This document shows, piece by piece, positions 5,452 to 5,978 of a DNA stretch of 5,978 nt. Every line of letters starts with the position of its first letter. The stretch's first letter is position 1. The notes under the pieces are model-generated. The model made no database searches, was not told the DNA's origin, and worked only from the letters and a program-made list of their open reading frames with translations. The position numbers were made by a program, and so were the translations under genes. Source of the stretch: Pseudomonadota bacterium (GTDB taxonomy: Bacteria > Pseudomonadota > Alphaproteobacteria > UBA9219 > RGZA01); assembly GCA_016195205.1 (NCBI GenBank), contig JACQAB010000086.1:1-5978 (forward strand). The letters run 5' to 3'.

Positions 5452-5978
5452 ATGATTAGTCGAAGATGGCTCATCGCTTCCGGGGCCTTAGCCGGGTTAT
5501 ATACGCTGGGTGCTCTTGGCCATAAGGCAAAAGACTATTATTGCGCTTCAGCAAAATGGCCTGCGAACAAGCGACAGTTGGACCAAGACCTTGCCGCGAC
5601 GTTTTCAGAAGAACAACGTCAACTTCTGAAAGCCCTTGCGCCTTTCTATGATACTTTTTGTTTTGGAGATGGAAGACATGGCGAAGCTGAAATTGCTTTT
5701 TCATTTTACACCAAAAAAATGATGAAGTTTTTATTTGATATTGGAGTCAGAAAATTTTTTACAGAAGCTTATATAGGCTCCAACGATAAACTCAGTAAAT
5801 TCAAGAAACGTGAAATGTCGGTAAAAGAATTCATGGCTTTTTGCAAGGATGAGCTTGCAGGCATGGCGCCAGCCGATTTTGAGAATCATGCCCTGTGTGT
5901 GCGTAAGGCTGATCTTATTGCCAGCACCGAACCTCTGCCCGAGATTATTGCTGCCGATCATCGCAATGAAAATTCCGA
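5452..5978 (+). CDS. Unknown protein with Tat-like signal peptide, partial (3' end outside window)
   Basis: ATG 5452 opens a frame of 175 codons that continues without a stop to the window edge. AAGG (5439-5442) lies 9 bases before the start. I do not recognise the protein. Its N-terminus has the pattern of an export signal: SRRWLI (3-8) resembles the twin-arginine consensus, a hydrophobic stretch follows (about 7-23), and ALG (21-23) is a possible signal-peptidase site. A single N-terminal membrane anchor is the alternative. The rest is polar and helical-looking, with aromatic-rich patches (PFYDTFCFGD 64-73; KFLFDIGVRKFF 92-103) and four cysteines (31, 70, 131, 149). It would act in the periplasm or at the inner membrane. 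The gene is AT-rich compared with the lipid A genes: 5701-5760 has only 13 G/C in 60. It is divergent from the waaA block across about 74 bases. The antisense frames here are less convincing because they lack plausible starts and composition. Confidence 0.72.
   Translation, partial: MISRRWLIASGALAGLYTLGALGHKAKDYYCASAKWPANKRQLDQDLAATFSEEQRQLLKALAPFYDTFCFGDGRHGEAEIAFSFYTKKMMKFLFDIGVRKFFTEAYIGSNDKLSKFKKREMSVKEFMAFCKDELAGMAPADFENHALCVRKADLIASTEPLPEIIAADHRNENS

Noticed and set aside
5471..5961. Two minus-strand frames of about 76-77 codons opposite the right-edge gene
   Set aside because: The plus-strand frame is longer, has a Shine-Dalgarno, a signal-peptide-like N-terminus and a plausible promoter; the antisense frames have none of these.

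Overview
The window looks like a chromosomal segment of a Gram-negative alphaproteobacterium. The protein sequences of the exonuclease VII large subunit, Kdo transferase, lipid A 4'-kinase and late acyltransferase all have alphaproteobacterial character. xseA close to waaA and lpxK is, from memory, a recurrent neighbourhood in that class. The core genes are GC-rich, and two genes of unknown function are clearly more AT-rich. No RNA genes, CRISPR arrays, insertion sequences or phage genes were seen.

Layout. Positions 1-441 (+) hold the 3' end of xseA. After an 84-base gap with a weak terminator-like hairpin comes an unrecognised 130-codon gene (526-918, +). It converges, with a 10-base gap, on a three-gene block read on the minus strand from 5377 to 929. 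In transcription order this block is a long glycosyltransferase/WaaA fusion (5377-2933), lpxK (2830-1856) and an lpxL/htrB-type acyltransferase (1849-929). An 82-base triple-hairpin palindrome lies between the fusion gene and lpxK. lpxK and lpxL are 6 bases apart. A short divergent promoter region (about 5378-5451) separates the block from an AT-rich gene (5452 to the window end, +) that encodes a protein with a twin-arginine-like export signal and runs off the edge.

How the genes work together. LpxK phosphorylates the tetraacyl disaccharide to make lipid IVA. WaaA adds Kdo to lipid IVA. The LpxL-type enzyme then adds a secondary acyl chain to the Kdo-bearing acceptor. The block therefore covers consecutive late steps of Kdo-lipid A synthesis at the inner face of the cytoplasmic membrane. 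A GT4 glycosyltransferase is fused in frame to the N-terminus of WaaA and may act on the same or the next acceptor.

Most notable points: the GT4-WaaA fusion; the repeat element whose two arms differ by a compensatory base-pair swap; overlapping divergent -10 boxes with a possible leader peptide overlapping the fusion start; and the exported unknown protein at the right edge.
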